A stretch of DNA of 64,000 nucleotides from Pseudoclavibacter sp. CFCC 11306. Lineage in GTDB: Bacteria; Actinomycetota; Actinomycetes; Actinomycetales; Microbacteriaceae. The stretch is from the NCBI RefSeq assembly GCF_008831235.1, contig NZ_WBKF01000001.1, forward strand, positions 1,174,529 through 1,238,528. The letters run 5' to 3'. A program made the position numbers and the translations under genes. Below, piece after piece: positions 21,402 to 30,328 of the stretch. Positions within the stretch are counted from its first letter, which is position 1, and the number at the start of each line of letters is the position of its first letter. Under the pieces are notes generated by a model. That model made no database searches, was not told the origin of the DNA, and worked only from the letters and a program-made list of their open reading frames with translations.

Positions 21402-22753
21402 TGGACGTCTCGATCATCATTCAGATGCTGATCGCCGCCATCGGCGCGATCATGTTCTATTCGTTCATCGGGTTCATTCCCGGCACCGACGAGACCAGCG
21501 TGCTGGTGCCCGTCACCCTGGCGCTGGTGCTGGCGGGCGTCGCGCCGATCGTGGTGCTCACCTTCTTCATCGCCGCGATCGTGACGCTCAATCTCACCAA
21601 TGCGATTCCCACGGCTCTGGTCGGCCTGCCCGGGGGCGTGATGTCGACCCCGATGATGGAGCACTCGCTCTATCTCAAGAGCAAGGGACGCGCCGCCGAG
21701 ACGATCAAGAAGATGGCCGCCGGCAGCGCCGTGGGCACGATCATCGCGATTCCGGTGAGCCTCGCCATCGCCACGGCGATCACACCCTATGCCGAGACCC
21801 TGCGCCAATACGGCTCACTGCTCTTCGTGTTCGGCGCCGTGCTGCTCGCGCTGCTCGGCAGCAATCGCCTGCTGTCGCTCATCTCGATCATCCCGATGGC
21901 GCTGCTCTTCCAAGGCCTGCTCTCGCTCTACCGGACGCAGGAGGTGATTCCCAAAGACGGCAACATCTCGGTCTCGTTCTTCTTGGGCATCACCATCGGA
22001 CCGCTGCTGGTCTCGATCCTGGGGCTGCTCAACAAACGCAGCCGCGACCGTCTGCCCAGGTACGCGCCGACCACCGTCGAGATCTCGCGCAGAGATCTGA
22101 GCGGCCAGTCCCTCGCGCCCGGCCGCATCCTCACACGTGACGAGATGGGTCGCACCGGCCTCGCCTCGCTGATCACCACCCCGCTGTTCTTCCTCAGTCC
22201 GGTCGGCCTGACCTTCCTGATCGGCGAGGCCTCTGCCGGTCGCAGCGGCGACAGGCTCAAGCACGCGAACCGCGCGGTGTCGAGCATGAACGGCGTCGCA
22301 CACGCCGCCTACCTGTCTGGTGTGATCATCCCGCTGCTGGCCGTCGGCATTCCGCTCTCGCCGGTCGCGATCGGCCCGGCGCAGGCGCTGTTCAACGCGC
22401 CGCCGGTCTTCTCGCTCGACCACAATCTGCACCAGCTGCTGCGCACCGGCCAGTTCATCACCGCGGTGGTCGTCGGCGCTCTGCTCGCGCTCGTGCTGAC
22501 CTATGTGATCGCTGTGCGCTACTCGTACCAGATCACCTACTTCGTGATGCGCTACATCCCGCACGAGGCCGTGCTCGGGCTCTTCATCGGGTTCATTCTG
22601 CTGCTCGCCTATCTCGACGCCGGGGTGGCCAACATCTTCGGCGTGCTGCTCGTCGGCGTCGCCTGCGGTACCCTGAATAAGCTTGGCGTCAGCTACGGCG
22701 TGCAGTTCATGACGCTGTACGCCGCGCCATGGATCGTGCAGAACCTGCTCTGA
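21401..22753 (+). CDS. TctA-like tripartite tricarboxylate transporter permease
   Basis: Membrane protein of 450 residues with about eleven helices. It resembles the TctA large permease subunit, with GFIPGTDETSVLVPVTLAL near residue 23 and the family glycine-rich segment ALVGLPGGVMSTPMME near residue 70. It is somewhat shorter than classical TctA (about 500). No periplasmic TctC binding protein is encoded nearby, so either a distant one serves it or this subfamily works without one. The start overlaps the upstream small membrane gene by one base. Confidence 0.75.
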   Translation: MDVSIIIQMLIAAIGAIMFYSFIGFIPGTDETSVLVPVTLALVLAGVAPIVVLTFFIAAIVTLNLTNAIPTALVGLPGGVMSTPMMEHSLYLKSKGRAAETIKKMAAGSAVGTIIAIPVSLAIATAITPYAETLRQYGSLLFVFGAVLLALLGSNRLLSLISIIPMALLFQGLLSLYRTQEVIPKDGNISVSFFLGITIGPLLVSILGLLNKRSRDRLPRYAPTTVEISRRDLSGQSLAPGRILTRDEMGRTGLASLITTPLFFLSPVGLTFLIGEASAGRSGDRLKHANRAVSSMNGVAHAAYLSGVIIPLLAVGIPLSPVAIGPAQALFNAPPVFSLDHNLHQLLRTGQFITAVVVGALLALVLTYVIAVRYSYQITYFVMRYIPHEAVLGLFIGFILLLAYLDAGVANIFGVLLVGVACGTLNKLGVSYGVQFMTLYAAPWIVQNLL

Positions 22754-22803
22754 GCGGCAGCGTTGTGCGTCGGTGCGCATGCACCGGGAAAGGCTTCTTC
22801 ACT

Positions 22804-23796
22804 GTGCAGGTCGGCGACCCCTCCCCCTCAGACCGCTCATCGGTCGACACTCCGATGCACGCAGGCGTCGGCCAGACCGTCGCGAAGATCATCCTCTTCG
22901 GCGAGCACTCTGTCGTCTACGGCTACCCGGCGATCGCGATGCCGCTTCGTAATCTGCGCATGATCGCCCGAGTCGAACCGACCACACGCCCGTCAGAGCT
23001 GTCGAGCCTGGGCTGGGTCGGTCCGCTCGACGAGGCGCCGGCGAGGTTCGCAAGCATCGTTCGTGCGGTGGATGCGGCGCTCGAGTTCGCGGGGCATCCG
23101 AACGCCCGCCTGCGCATCGAGACGCACGCCGAGTTCCCGCCGGAACGGGGCCTCGGATCGTCTGCTGCAGCGGCCGGCGCAGTCATCCGGGCCGTGCTCA
23201 ACGCCTTCGACGTCGACGTCGAGCCAGAAGACCTCTTCGACCTGACGCAGGTGGCCGAGCGCATCGCGCACGGGCATCCGTCCGGTCTCGATGCGACCGC
23301 GACCTCGTCGCAGTCGCCGATCCATTTTCAGGCCGGCGCGACCACGGCCGTGCAGATCAATCTCTCAGCGTGGATCGTCGTGGCCGACTCCGGCATTCAC
23401 GGCAGCACCCGCGAGACCGTCGGGCACATTCGCGAAGAGCACGAGCGCTGCCCCGAGGTCACCCGACCGCGGCTGGCCGAGCTGGGGCGCATCACCGCCG
23501 AGGCGGTCGACGACGTGCGCGCCGGCGATGTCAGCGGGCTCGGCGAGAAGATGAACGACGCACACCGGCTGTTGGCCGAGCTGGGCGTGAGCAACGCACG
23601 CCTCGACCAGCTCACCGCCGCAGCGCGCAGTGCGGGCGCGGTCGGGGCGAAGCTCACCGGCGGGGGACGCGGCGGCTGCGTGATCGCCCTCGCCCGCACC
23701 AGCGCTGATGCGAAGCGCATCGCCGCCGCGCTGGGGATGGCCGGAGCGACCGGCACGTGGGTCTACGCACCGCACGCCTACGAGGTCGCCGCGTGA
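22804..23796 (+). CDS. mvk: Mevalonate kinase
   Basis: First kinase of the lower mevalonate pathway (mevalonate to 5-phosphomevalonate), a cytosolic GHMP kinase. Motifs in order: KIILFGEHSVVYG, the ATP loop ERGLGSSAAAAGAV, HGHPSGLDATAT with the catalytic-type Asp, and KLTGGGRGGCVIAL. The start is uncertain: GTG at 22804 has AAAGG 10 nt upstream, while ATG at 22855 lies closer to the conserved region but has no ribosome site. The open frame extends back to 22729, overlapping the permease gene. It overlaps mvaD by 4 nt, so mvk, mvaD, pmk and idi form one operon. Confidence 0.92.
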   Translation: MQVGDPSPSDRSSVDTPMHAGVGQTVAKIILFGEHSVVYGYPAIAMPLRNLRMIARVEPTTRPSELSSLGWVGPLDEAPARFASIVRAVDAALEFAGHPNARLRIETHAEFPPERGLGSSAAAAGAVIRAVLNAFDVDVEPEDLFDLTQVAERIAHGHPSGLDATATSSQSPIHFQAGATTAVQINLSAWIVVADSGIHGSTRETVGHIREEHERCPEVTRPRLAELGRITAEAVDDVRAGDVSGLGEKMNDAHRLLAELGVSNARLDQLTAAARSAGAVGAKLTGGGRGGCVIALARTSADAKRIAAALGMAGATGTWVYAPHAYEVAA

Positions 23797-24872
23797 CGCA
23801 TCGCCCGAAACCGGTGGCAGCGGCTCCCGGCGTGGCCACTGCTGTGGCGCATGCGAACATCGCGCTGATCAAGTACTGGGGCAAAGCCGACGAGCGGCTG
23901 ATCCTGCCGCGCACCTCGAGCCTGTCACTGACCCTCGACGATCTGCACACGGTCACCACAGTGCGTTTCGTCGACGACGGCGCGGGTGACCGTGCCGTGC
24001 TCGACGGCCAGCCGATGACCGGTCAGCCGCTGCGGCGCATCGCAGATTTTCTCGACATCGTGCGCGAGCGTGCCGGCATCACCTCCGCGGCCGATGTCGT
24101 CACACACAACACCGTGCCGACTGCGGCGGGGCTCGCGAGCTCTGCCAGCGGGTTCGCCGCGCTGGCTGGGGCCGCCGCTGCCGCCGCCGGGCTCGAACTC
24201 GACGATCGCGGCCTCTCCAGACTCGCACGACGGGGGTCGGGGTCGGCATCACGGTCGGTCTTCGGCGGCCTGGCCGTCTGGCACGCCGGCCACGACCACG
24301 AAAGCTCGTATGCCGAGCCGCTTCCGAGCGGTCTCGATCTGGCGATCGTCGTGCTCGTGATCGACTCGGGGCGCAAGGCGATCTCGAGCCGTGAGGCTAT
24401 GCGACGAACCGTCGAGACCTCGCGCGAGTACGAGCCCTGGGTGCGGCGCAGCCACGAAGATCTGGCTGAGGCGCTCGACGCGATCGAACAGGCAGACCTG
24501 CCCCGACTGGGCGAGGCAGCCGAGGCGAACGCCTTCGGCATGCACGCCACGATGCTCGCCGCAGAGCCTCGTGTGCAGTACTTGAACGCCTCGAGCATCG
24601 AGGCGCTGCGGGCCGTGCGCGAGGCCCGCGCAGCCGGTCTGCCGGCCTGGGCGACCATGGATGCCGGAGCGAACGTCAAGGTGCTCACCAGCGGTTCGGC
24701 ATCTGAGCAGGTGCGATCCTGGCTGCGGCAGCGGCTGGAGCCGAGTGTGCCGGGCTTGCAGACCGTGGTGGCACGGTCAGGCCCGGGCCTGCAGGTCTGG
24801 CCGGGCGAGGTCGGCGTGCCCAGAACCTGCGCTCTCGACACCGCCACGACGAACCATGCAGGAGGTCTCTAG
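23793..24872 (+). CDS. mvaD: Diphosphomevalonate decarboxylase
   Basis: Converts mevalonate diphosphate to isopentenyl diphosphate with ATP use. The protein has 359 residues. The signature IALIKYWGK lies near residue 26, the ATP loop GLASSASGFAALA near 112, and ATMDAGANVKVL near 288 holds the catalytic Asp. The start is the GTG at 23793, which overlaps the mvk stop (GTGA). It ends two bases before the phosphomevalonate kinase ATG. All three GHMP enzymes are contiguous and tightly packed. Confidence 0.94.
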   Translation: MTHRPKPVAAAPGVATAVAHANIALIKYWGKADERLILPRTSSLSLTLDDLHTVTTVRFVDDGAGDRAVLDGQPMTGQPLRRIADFLDIVRERAGITSAADVVTHNTVPTAAGLASSASGFAALAGAAAAAAGLELDDRGLSRLARRGSGSASRSVFGGLAVWHAGHDHESSYAEPLPSGLDLAIVVLVIDSGRKAISSREAMRRTVETSREYEPWVRRSHEDLAEALDAIEQADLPRLGEAAEANAFGMHATMLAAEPRVQYLNASSIEALRAVREARAAGLPAWATMDAGANVKVLTSGSASEQVRSWLRQRLEPSVPGLQTVVARSGPGLQVWPGEVGVPRTCALDTATTNHAGGL

Positions 24873-24874
24873 AC

Positions 24875-25993
24875 ATGTGCGCTGCCCATGACGTCGCCGT
24901 TCCGGCTCGCACCACCGTCGTGCGCGCGCCGGGCAAGCTCTACATCGCCGGCGAGTATGCCGTCGTCGAAGCCGGATACCCGGCGGTGCTGATCGCCGTC
25001 GACCGCTATGTGCAGGTGCGGGTGAGCCCCGCCCGCGACACCGGGCACATCACCTCAGATCAGTACGCGAGCCTCTCGCTCGAGTGGCATCGACGTGACA
25101 ACGACATGGTGATCGAGCCCGACCAGACGCCGTTCGACTTCGTGCTCGCCGCCATCAGAGTCGTCGAAGAGGCTGCTGTCGGACTCGGCGCGTCGCTCGA
25201 ACTGTACGACCTCGACATCACGAGCGAGCTCGACGACGATGCCGGTCGCAAGTTCGGCCTCGGGTCGTCCGCCGCGGTCACGGTGGCCACAGTGCGGGCG
25301 CTCTGCGAGCACTATCGTCTCGATCTGACCCGTATGGAGCAGCTCAAACTGGCCCTGATCGCAAGCATCGAAGTGCAGCGCAGCGGCTCGGGCGGCGACG
25401 TGGCGGCGAGCATGTTCGGCGGCTGGATCGTCTACCGCGCATTCGATCGGGAGTGGGTGCGCGCCGAGCGCGTCGCCCGACCGCTGACCGAGATGCTCGC
25501 CATCGACTGGCCTGGCCTTGAGGTGCGCCGCGTCGTGCCGCCCGATCGTCTTCGCCTCGTCGTGGGATGGACTGGCTCGCCCGCCTCGACCGCTCGCCTG
25601 GTCAGCGGGGTGCAGGCCCGCAAAGGCCAGCGCAGTGTGCATTACAGCCACTTCCTCGCGGAGAGCCGCTCGTGTGTGACCGAACTGGCCGAAGCGCTGG
25701 AGCGCGACGACGGGGTCGGGATCGCCGCAGGCATCCGCCGCAACCGCGAGCTGCTGCGCGGGCTGGGCGAGCACTCGGGCATCACCATCGAGACCCCGAA
25801 GCTGCAGCGTCTGATCGAGACGGCCGAGGCATGCGGCGGTGCGGCGAAGACGTCGGGCGCGGGCGGCGGAGACTGCGGCATCGTGCTGATCGACCGCGAC
25901 GCCGACATCGACGGCATGCTCGCAGCGTGGGAGCGGGCCGACATCAGGCCGCTGAATCTGCGGGTGCACCAGCCGGAGGGCACGGTCGAGTAG
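24875..25993 (+). CDS. Phosphomevalonate kinase
   Basis: Phosphorylates 5-phosphomevalonate to the diphosphate. The GHMP kinase of 372 residues has APGKLYIAGEYAVVEAGYPA near residue 18, the phosphate loop KFGLGSSAAVTVA near 126 and the C-terminal SGAGGGDCGIVL. This matches the bacterial ERG8-type enzyme. It is third in the cluster, 2 nt after mvaD, and AGGAGG lies just upstream of the ATG. The 92 bp to idi hold only that gene's ribosome site. Confidence 0.92.
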   Translation: MCAAHDVAVPARTTVVRAPGKLYIAGEYAVVEAGYPAVLIAVDRYVQVRVSPARDTGHITSDQYASLSLEWHRRDNDMVIEPDQTPFDFVLAAIRVVEEAAVGLGASLELYDLDITSELDDDAGRKFGLGSSAAVTVATVRALCEHYRLDLTRMEQLKLALIASIEVQRSGSGGDVAASMFGGWIVYRAFDREWVRAERVARPLTEMLAIDWPGLEVRRVVPPDRLRLVVGWTGSPASTARLVSGVQARKGQRSVHYSHFLAESRSCVTELAEALERDDGVGIAAGIRRNRELLRGLGEHSGITIETPKLQRLIETAEACGGAAKTSGAGGGDCGIVLIDRDADIDGMLAAWERADIRPLNLRVHQPEGTVE

Positions 25994-26085
25994 GGCATGG
26001 CCGAGCAGATTCGCACGACGGGCGTCGTGCTCTGCCGTTCGAGCTCGAGACGGGATGTCGCAGATACGAAGGGATACAGAGCAGC

Positions 26086-27144
26086 ATGAGCAGTGAGCGC
26101 AAAGACGAGCACGTTCGCCTCGCCGAGGAGCTTCGCGACGAACGACGCGATTCAGGCTTCGACGACGTGCGGTTTCTTCATCACACCTTCAACGGTCTGA
26201 CGCGCGACGCGGTCGACATCAGCACGACCGTGGCCGGTCGGCGTTGGCCGGTGCCGTTCTACATCAACGCGATGACCGGCGGCAGCAAGATGACCGGGGC
26301 GCTCAACGCCGACCTCGCGCAGGCTGCTGCAGCTGCAGGTGTGTCGATCGCCAGCGGTTCGGTGAGCCCTGCGCTGCGCGATCCGGGCCTTGAATCGACG
26401 TTTCGGGTGATCCGAGAGAACGCCCCTGAGGCGTTCGTATTCGCGAATGTGAGCCCCGAGATGACCGTCGAGCAGGCGAAGCGAGCCGTCGGGATTCTCT
26501 CTGCCGACGCGCTGCAGATCCATGTGAACCCGGCCCAAGAACTCGTGATGCCCGAGGGCGACCGCGACTTTCGCGGCTGGCTCGACCGGATCGAGCGGAT
26601 CGTGGCCGAGGTCGGCGTGCCGGTCGTGGTCAAAGAGGTCGGGTTCGGCCTCAGCCGACACAGCGTCGAGCAGCTACTCGAACGCGGTGTGCGCACCGTC
26701 GACGTCAGCGGACGCGGCGGCACGAACTTCATCGCGATCGAGAACCGTCGGCGGCAGCGCAGCGAGTACGACTACCTGTCTGGCTGGGGCCAGACCGCCG
26801 TCGAGTGCCTGCTCGATTCCCTGCACGCGGCGCCTGCGCTGCCGGTCGAGGCGATCGCCTCCGGCGGCGTGCGCAATCCGCTGGATGTCGTGCGCGCACT
26901 CGCCTTGGGCGCTCGCGCCGTCGGGGTCAGCGGCCACTTTCTGCACGTGCTCGTCTCTGACGGGGTCGAGGCTCTGACTGCAGAGCTGGAGTCATGGAAG
27001 GAGCAGGTGCAGACTCTGCTCACGCTGCTCGGAGCGGCCGACCTAGCGGCCCTTGCCTGCACTGACTTGCTCATCACCGGCCCGACGGCGGAGTTCGCAC
27101 GGCTGCGAGGCATCGATCTCGCGGAACTGGCGCACCGCCACTGA
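26086..27144 (+). CDS. fni: Isopentenyl-diphosphate delta-isomerase, type 2 (FMN/NAD(P)H)
   Basis: Interconverts isopentenyl and dimethylallyl diphosphate with reduced FMN. The protein has 352 residues in a TIM barrel. NAMTGGS and ASGSVSPAL lie in the N-terminal half, LQIHVNPAQE holds the conserved Gln-His-Asn site, and DVSGRGGTNF and ASGGVRNPLD bind FMN phosphate. The start ATG at 26086 has AAGGGA upstream; the frame stays open through the previous gene without sense. It completes the lower mevalonate route. Confidence 0.94.
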   Translation: MSSERKDEHVRLAEELRDERRDSGFDDVRFLHHTFNGLTRDAVDISTTVAGRRWPVPFYINAMTGGSKMTGALNADLAQAAAAAGVSIASGSVSPALRDPGLESTFRVIRENAPEAFVFANVSPEMTVEQAKRAVGILSADALQIHVNPAQELVMPEGDRDFRGWLDRIERIVAEVGVPVVVKEVGFGLSRHSVEQLLERGVRTVDVSGRGGTNFIAIENRRRQRSEYDYLSGWGQTAVECLLDSLHAAPALPVEAIASGGVRNPLDVVRALALGARAVGVSGHFLHVLVSDGVEALTAELESWKEQVQTLLTLLGAADLAALACTDLLITGPTAEFARLRGIDLAELAHRH

Positions 27145-27145
27145 G

Positions 27146-27165
27146 ATATGCCCGCAAATGCATAT
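27146..27165. promoter_or_regulatory. Inverted repeat ATATGC-N8-GCATAT
   Basis: Perfect 6-bp arms begin one base after the idi stop codon and about 90 bp before the MarR start. It is AT-rich with no T run, so an operator is more likely than a terminator. MarR proteins often bind palindromes of about this size upstream of their own gene. Confidence 0.5.
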
Positions 27166-27254
27166 GTCGTGTTGGAGAACTCTTCACAGACATTCCGCGA
27201 CGCCCGCACGATGTCCTTGACTTGCGCCGGGGAAAGCGGTTCACTGCAGATACC

Positions 27255-27743
27255 ATGACGCAGCAGTCCGAAGACTCCCAGGGCCCTCTGCCCCGCATCA
27301 CCGATGCGGGTTTTCGCCTGCACTACGCGACCTCGCTCTTCGACCGTCTGATCGATGACTACCTGCGTGCTGAGTGGCAGCTTCCGGCCACTCAGTTCTA
27401 TGCGCTGATGGCTCTTGCGGCAGCGGGCAAAGAGAAGCTCAGCGTTCGAGAGATCGCCGAGCAGCTCGGCATCTCCCGTGCGGCAGCCGCCACACGCACC
27501 CGAACACTGGTCGAGGTCGGGTTCGCGTCGTTGTACCAAGACCCGAACGACCGTCGCACGCAGCGCGTCGCCCTCACCGAACGTGGTGCACGCCGACTGA
27601 CCGAAGCCTGGCAGGGTCTCGACACCTTCGAGAACGCTCTGCTGACCGGCATCGACGAACGCAGCCTGCTGCAGCGCATCAACGTGCTCATCGACAACGC
27701 CCGCGACGTCGCAGCAGCTCGGCAGGCCCGAGAGGCTCGCTGA
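27255..27743 (+). CDS. MarR family transcriptional regulator
   Basis: Dimeric winged-helix regulator of 162 residues. A recognition region EIAEQLGISRAAAATRTRTL is followed by the wing DPNDRRTQRVALTERG (about residues 65-110), both standard for MarR. The ATG at 27255 is preferred; a TTG at 27222 is in frame. It stands directly after the mevalonate cluster and is convergent with the stress-protein gene. It may regulate itself through the palindrome at 27146-27165. Its ligand is unknown. Confidence 0.88.
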   Translation: MTQQSEDSQGPLPRITDAGFRLHYATSLFDRLIDDYLRAEWQLPATQFYALMALAAAGKEKLSVREIAEQLGISRAAAATRTRTLVEVGFASLYQDPNDRRTQRVALTERGARRLTEAWQGLDTFENALLTGIDERSLLQRINVLIDNARDVAAARQAREAR

Positions 27744-27770
27744 GCGGGCCGGCCCCGCGAAGAGTCTCGC

Positions 27771-28628
27771 TCAGACGTTCGGCACGACCACCGTCGGAAC
27801 ACGAAGATCGAGCAGCACGCCGTGCGACACCGAGCCGAACAGCGCGCGTCCGAGCACGGTGCGCGAATGAGTGCCCAGCACCAGCATGCGTCGGCCGGCC
27901 GCGGCCGCAGTCAGCTGCGACGCCGGAGCGCCTTCGATCGAGCGACCGGTGACGTCGAGATCCTCGTGCCTCGTGCGCAGCTGCAGGGCGCGTGCGTCAA
28001 GCTGTTCCTGGAACTGGCGACCCACCGGAGCGAGCCCCCCGCCCATGGCCTCTGCCGGCCTGCTGATCACCGGCGGCAGACCCCAGACAGAGACCAGCTC
28101 AAGCGGCTGATCCGTGGCCAGCGCCTGGGTGACGGCGAACTCGACCGCACTCTCGCTGACGTCGTCCGGGCCCACGCCGACGACGATTCCGGGTTCGTGC
28201 TGCCCGGCGGCAGTCCAGTCTGACGGGATCACCGCAGTCGGAACGTTCGTCGACACTGAGACGCGCAGCCCCTTGGCCCCACCGACCGCTTCGCCGAATG
28301 ATGCGCCGTGATGCGATCCCAGCACGATCAGATCGCTCTGGTCGGCCGCGTCTACCAGCGCGTCGACGATGCCGCCGCGAGTGACCGCTGCCGTGATGCC
28401 GAGCTCGGGATGCGCCTCCGCAGCGATGCGCCGCACCGAAGCGATCAGGTTCTCGGCGGCCTGCGTCGCATCCGCCTCGCTGACGCCGGTGCCGCGCAGC
28501 ACATGCGGATCGACCACGGTCAGCAGGTGCAGCTGCGGGTCGGCGACGAGCTCGGCCTGCGTCAGCGCCCATTCGAGTGCGCGTTCACCGCGCACGGTGC
28601 CGTCGATGCCGACGAGGATGGTGGTCAT
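27771..28628 (-). CDS. Universal stress protein (tandem UspA domains)
   Basis: Cytosolic protein of 285 residues with two UspA domains. The first begins MTTILVGIDGT and ends near VPTAVIPS. The second carries GIVVGVGPDD and the ATP-type tail LVLGTHSRTVLGRALFGSVS. AAGGAGCAACA precedes the ATG at 28628; 46 upstream codons are open but unlike UspA. It is third in a minus-strand group after the phosphate transporter and a small membrane protein, with an 85-bp gap. Confidence 0.9.
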   Translation of the reverse strand: MTTILVGIDGTVRGERALEWALTQAELVADPQLHLLTVVDPHVLRGTGVSEADATQAAENLIASVRRIAAEAHPELGITAAVTRGGIVDALVDAADQSDLIVLGSHHGASFGEAVGGAKGLRVSVSTNVPTAVIPSDWTAAGQHEPGIVVGVGPDDVSESAVEFAVTQALATDQPLELVSVWGLPPVISRPAEAMGGGLAPVGRQFQEQLDARALQLRTRHEDLDVTGRSIEGAPASQLTAAAAGRRMLVLGTHSRTVLGRALFGSVSHGVLLDLRVPTVVVPNV

Positions 28629-28713
28629 TGTTGCTCCTTGGTCAAAAGGCCCGACACAGGGTTCGGCAGGGCCGCCCCGGGCGCAGTCTGTGTGATGACG
28701 AGTCGCGTGCGGC

Positions 28714-28938
28714 TCAGTGGAACTGCGGCACGATGAGCCACAGGGTGAACAGCACGACGGCGACACAGAGCGAGAAACAGAGCACCGAACCGGTGCGAGC
28801 GATCAGATGCGCGTTGCCGCTGCTGTCGACCTGCCCCGATTCCCAGAGGCGCAGTGCAGTCGCGTACAGTGCGCTGACGATGCTGGCGATCCCGACGGCA
28901 ACGACGAGGACGGTCAGAAAGCTGATGAGAGAAGCCAT
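28714..28938 (-). CDS. Small membrane protein between PiT and UspA genes
   Basis: Protein of 74 residues with two hydrophobic helices (about residues 4-28 and 50-70) joined by a polar loop. I do not recognise a family. It has a GGAAGAG ribosome site and lies 24 bp downstream of the PiT transporter gene, so it is probably a co-transcribed partner or modulator. Confidence 0.7.
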   Translation of the reverse strand: MASLISFLTVLVVAVGIASIVSALYATALRLWESGQVDSSGNAHLIARTGSVLCFSLCVAVVLFTLWLIVPQFH

Positions 28939-28962
28939 TGTTGTGTGCTCTTCCTTTCAGGA

Positions 28963-30117
28963 CTACGCAGCAGGGACAGGAGCTGGAACCGGCTCGCCGG
29001 CGGTCTCGTGGTTCACGTTGTCGGCGGTCACCGGGTTGCGATGCGACAGCCGGACGATGCCCCACACGATCGCGAGGGCGAGCACCGCGACGCCGAGGGT
29101 GCCGATCAGGCCGGTGTGAGCGAGCGCCGACGCGGCAGCCGACACCAGCGCCGCTGCGGGAAAGGTGACCAGCCAGGCGATGCCCATGCGGCCGGCGACT
29201 CCCCAGCTGACTCTGGCGCCTTTGCGTCCGAGTCCGGCACCGAGAATCGACCCGGAGCAGACCTGCGTGGTCGACAGTGCGAAACCGAGGTGGGAAGAGA
29301 CCAGGATGGTGGTCGCCGAACTCGCCTCGGCGGCGAAGCCCTGCGGCGTGGTGATCTCGGTGATGCCTTTGCCCAGCGTGCGGATGACACGCCAGCCACC
29401 GGTGTAGGTGCCCAGCGCGATGGCGAGGCCACAGGCTGCGATGACCCAGAGCTCGGGGCCGCTGCCGCTGGGCTGCATACCTGCTGCGATAAGCGTCAGC
29501 GTGATGATGCCCATCGTCTTCTGCGCGTCGTTGGTGCCGTGTGAGAGAGCGACCAGCAGAGCCGTCGCGGTCTGACCGTGGCGGAATCCGCTCTCGACTT
29601 TCTTCGCATCCATCTTGCGCACGATCGCGAGAATGATCTTGACCGCGCAGAACGCGGCCAGGCCGGCGACCACCGGCGAGACGAACGCCGGCAGCAGCAC
29701 CTTCGTGAACACGTTGATGAAGTTCACGCCCGAGGTGCCGACCGCGACGATCACAGCGCCGACGAGACCGCCGAAGAGCGCATGCGACGAACTGGAGGGC
29801 AGCCCCACCAGCCACGTCAGCATGTTCCAGATGATGGCGCCGACCAGGCCCGCGAAGATGACCTCAGGCCCGATCACCACCCCGCCGTCGCCCTCGTTGA
29901 TGATGCCGCCCGAAATCGTCTTGGCGACCTCAGTCGACAGGAAGGCGCCGATCAGGTTGAGGATGCCCGCGGCGATGACTGCGGTCTTGGGCTTGAGCGC
30001 ACCCGTGGCAATCGAGGTGGCCATGGCGTTCGCCGTGTCATGGAACCCGTTCGTGAAGTCGAATGTCAGCGCCGTTGCAATGACCAGCACGACGACGATG
30101 ATTGTGGAAGCATCCAT
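28963..30117 (-). CDS. pit: Inorganic phosphate transporter, PiT family
   Basis: Low-affinity phosphate (metal-phosphate):proton symporter of 384 residues with about ten helices. The two diagnostic repeats are DFTNGFHDTANAMATSIATG near residue 20 and ALSHGTNDAQKTMGI near residue 190. The linking SSSSHAL motif is present too. It is the first gene of a minus-strand operon with the 74-residue membrane protein and a UspA protein. A 211-bp gap upstream must hold its promoter, but I could not place a clear one. Confidence 0.93.
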   Translation of the reverse strand: MDASTIIVVVLVIATALTFDFTNGFHDTANAMATSIATGALKPKTAVIAAGILNLIGAFLSTEVAKTISGGIINEGDGGVVIGPEVIFAGLVGAIIWNMLTWLVGLPSSSSHALFGGLVGAVIVAVGTSGVNFINVFTKVLLPAFVSPVVAGLAAFCAVKIILAIVRKMDAKKVESGFRHGQTATALLVALSHGTNDAQKTMGIITLTLIAAGMQPSGSGPELWVIAACGLAIALGTYTGGWRVIRTLGKGITEITTPQGFAAEASSATTILVSSHLGFALSTTQVCSGSILGAGLGRKGARVSWGVAGRMGIAWLVTFPAAALVSAAASALAHTGLIGTLGVAVLALAIVWGIVRLSHRNPVTADNVNHETAGEPVPAPVPAA

Positions 30118-30328
30118 CTGAGCTTCGTGGTTCCCTTCTGAGAGACCAAATACGTAACTGCCTCGACGAGGTCTCCGGGAACTCCCCCCGACATACGATT
30201 CGTCGACTGCAATTGCTGAGTCTGCGCCCGCAAGGTTACGGGAAGGGAAACATCAAGCGGCCTTCAGGCAACCAACGTGCAATGACAGTCTAGATGGTGA
30301 TATCGAGTCGTATGCCTGTGGTCGAAGC

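Noticed and set aside
21075-22753. Complete tripartite tricarboxylate transporter (TctABC)
   Set aside because: No periplasmic binding protein gene is adjacent and the 108-residue protein is not recognisably TctB; only the TctA-like subunit is supported.
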